A stretch of 64,000 bases of DNA from Chionis minor (lineage: Eukaryota > Chordata > Aves > Charadriiformes > Chionididae). Shown in pieces: positions 62,160 to 64,000 of the stretch. The stretch is taken from the NCBI GenBank assembly GCA_013398295.1, contig VZSF01003329.1:62001-126000 (forward strand), written 5' to 3'. The notes below the pieces were generated by a model that saw only the letters and a list, made by a program, of their open reading frames with translations, had not been told where the DNA came from and did not search any database. A program made the translations under genes and the position numbers. The stretch's first letter is position 1; the number at the start of each line of letters is the position of its first letter.

Positions 62160-62830
62160 CAGTTTGCCTGCAGAAAGGGGGATGCATAGCAGCACTATCC
62201 CAGGAGCAAACGCAGAAGGGAATTATGACTTTTAGAAACATAATTTCCTCTCTTGCTTGCCCCTGGCTCTAAAGGGGGGACAGACTCCTACTGCTCTGTG
62301 CTGGCAGCCAACTGTCAGGTCAGCTCAGCTCATCTCAGATGGCCAATGTGTGGAGGGGATGAAGCCAAAGCCCTGCATGTCCCTGAGCACTGGCTGCCAA
62401 TGCCCCATCAGGACTGGGACTGGTGGCTCTGCACAGGCTGCTGTCATCGTTCTCCAGCTTTCGCGGTGACCTGCAGTGCCACTAGCCCATACCAAGAAGC
62501 AAGCCCTCAAGTCTCCCTTATTTTCCTGCACACTGGGGATAAGAGCATTTGACAACCATATTTGGCAATTACGCCACTGAAACCAGTATCGAGGCCTCAA
62601 ACTGGCAGGCAAACAAGGCAAAACAATCATCTACTACCCCATTATCCAGTTGTAGCTATACTGGACACATCAGGCAAAGAACCTCATCTTGTAATTCCTG
62701 TGAGCACTTGCAAACTCATCAGAGGTGGGGCCCTCCCTGGATCCTCACTCGCCATCCAAAAATGAAAGGGAGCTTCATACAAATAAACGGGTTGTGTTGC
62801 ATCTACAGACGTGTCAAGCTTTGAAAACCT
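62160..62830. other. Unclassified GC-richer block
   Basis: The stretch is clearly richer in GC than the DNA on either side. It carries overlapping open frames on both strands (for example 62253-62552 plus, 99 codons; 62325-62630 minus, 101 codons; 62549-62824 plus). None resembles a known family. It could be an old retrocopy, an unrecognised repeat or a regulatory element. Confidence 0.35.
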
Positions 62831-64000
62831 CATGCTCTAAACAGCCTTGCCTTGCTGCTAATTGGTATGTTTTTCTTTAAAAAGTGAAGATTCTAACCTT
62901 TTACTTGACAGATATGTGGGTAAAATGCCACATAACATTTTGAAAGCTTATCCATAGTCTGCTGTTTACGAGTCTTGTTTATGTTGGAGCTCACGCAGGC
63001 GTATATAAATGAAAAGAGTTAGCAGGAACAAAACTGAATGGTTGGTTTCAAATAGATGCATAAACTAGAGAAGAAAGGTTTTCACCTACGTAAAGTCTAA
63101 AGATGTTGCTCCCTTTTAAAAGGCAATCATACGAATGTGACACTTGACTCAACAGATTTTTTTGTTATCGTTATTTATTCCCGGTTGTGTCCCTGTACTT
63201 GGGGTGGAGAGTAGAGACAGTTTCATTACCCCTTTTTTTTTTGTTTGTTGGTTTGTTGGATCTTTTTCCTTTCTAATCTTATGAAATTGCAGCTAGGAGA
63301 GAGTAAATGGGATTCCATTTCTCGGTGAGATTTAGCAACAGAATTGTTTACAGTGTTGCAATCAGTCATGTTTAAAGTAGAGCCACTAACTGCATAACTG
63401 AATAAGGGAATACTTTGGAAACAAAAGAGTTGCATAACAGGCAAATTTAGCTTGTAGAATCTTTAGTATGCAATGTATAAGAAATTTCATAAACCCTAGG
63501 GAGACTTTGCAATTTTGTCAGTGGGTGCAAAATGCAAACTTAGAAAAACTAAAATGACAAAAGTATGGAAATAACTGACAATCAAAAACCTGGCTTAATT
63601 TCTTTTTCTTTTTTTTTGCTGTTGTTATTTTTGGTTTTGTTTCCAGTACAAACTGTATCTCCTGAAAATTTATACACACAGATTACTTTGCACATATAGT
63701 TCTGGCTTGTTCTTTTCAGGCAACTACGCACTGCACTTGGAAACCAAAAGTTCTAAAAACCATGATATCTTCATCCCACCTGGGCAGTAACTGTAAGAAT
63801 ACCAGCAGAGGTGAATTTCTGTTGCTCAGAAATCCACAGTATTTTACATCTAAATTATTTTGTAGTCTTCTTCAATCCTCTGCTTCCTGCCACAAGCTGT
63901 AGTTGGAAGCACCAGCTCTGAATTTCCACAAAGACATTGGTCTTGCCTTCGCAAGCAAATTGCTGACCTGTCTGACTGATGTTACAGCTCTCAACCTCTA
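62831..64000. other. Unique AT-rich non-coding DNA
   Basis: No gene or repeat family recognised to the window end. T-runs near 63233-63241 and 63609-63618. Confidence 0.5.

Noticed and set aside
1..64000. CRISPR array, operons, phage or bacterial mobile elements
   Set aside because: No spaced direct repeats, ribosome-binding sites or dense coding. All repeats are of vertebrate type.

Overview
This window reads as nuclear DNA from a bird. The main evidence is interspersed repeats: several CR1 LINE fragments, one ending in the avian CR1 3' octamer (ATTCTATR-like), and three LTRs whose layout matches bird endogenous retrovirus LTRs recalled from general knowledge. The sequence is AT-rich and repeat-poor by mammalian standards, with no compact gene organisation. 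I find no protein-coding gene, rRNA or functional tRNA that I can defend. The window is best described as gene-desert or long-intron sequence. The short open frames are scattered stop-free stretches or repeat-derived, and none has a family I recognise.

Layout. 1-5089: unique AT-rich DNA interrupted by a perfect 137-copy AAAAG array (2094-2783). 5090-5720: an old sense-strand CR1 reverse-transcriptase relic, followed by an unclassified, more CpG-bearing block to about 6350. 11436-11908: a sense-strand solo LTR. 13395-14372: two CR1 fragments in opposite orientation, the second containing an assembly-style duplication around a single N. 14373-25344: mostly unique DNA with an old CR1 tail (21948-22125), two MIR-like tails, several hairpins, a candidate microexon (16222-16252) and a perfect AT palindrome (24826-24873). 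25345-26710: a CR1 with its reverse-transcriptase core deleted. 30520-30868: an old CR1 tail. 38144-38719: a younger CR1 tail on the minus strand. 39663-40529: a minus-strand LTR. 41305-44060: small ancient repeats (MIR-like, a palindromic MITE, a tRNA-like SINE head). 49268-49780: more ancient SINE/MITE debris. 54901-55720: a MIR-like element and an L2 relic side by side. 59562-60350: a minus-strand solo LTR, again carrying an exact duplication around a single N. 62160-62830: an unclassified GC-richer block.

Nothing here forms a gene pathway. The content of interest is repeat biology (element structure, ancient relics, palindromes, an expanded microsatellite), two likely assembly artefacts, and a few weak candidates for exons or regulatory sites. 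Repeat family names come from recalled consensus patterns, not from a database search.
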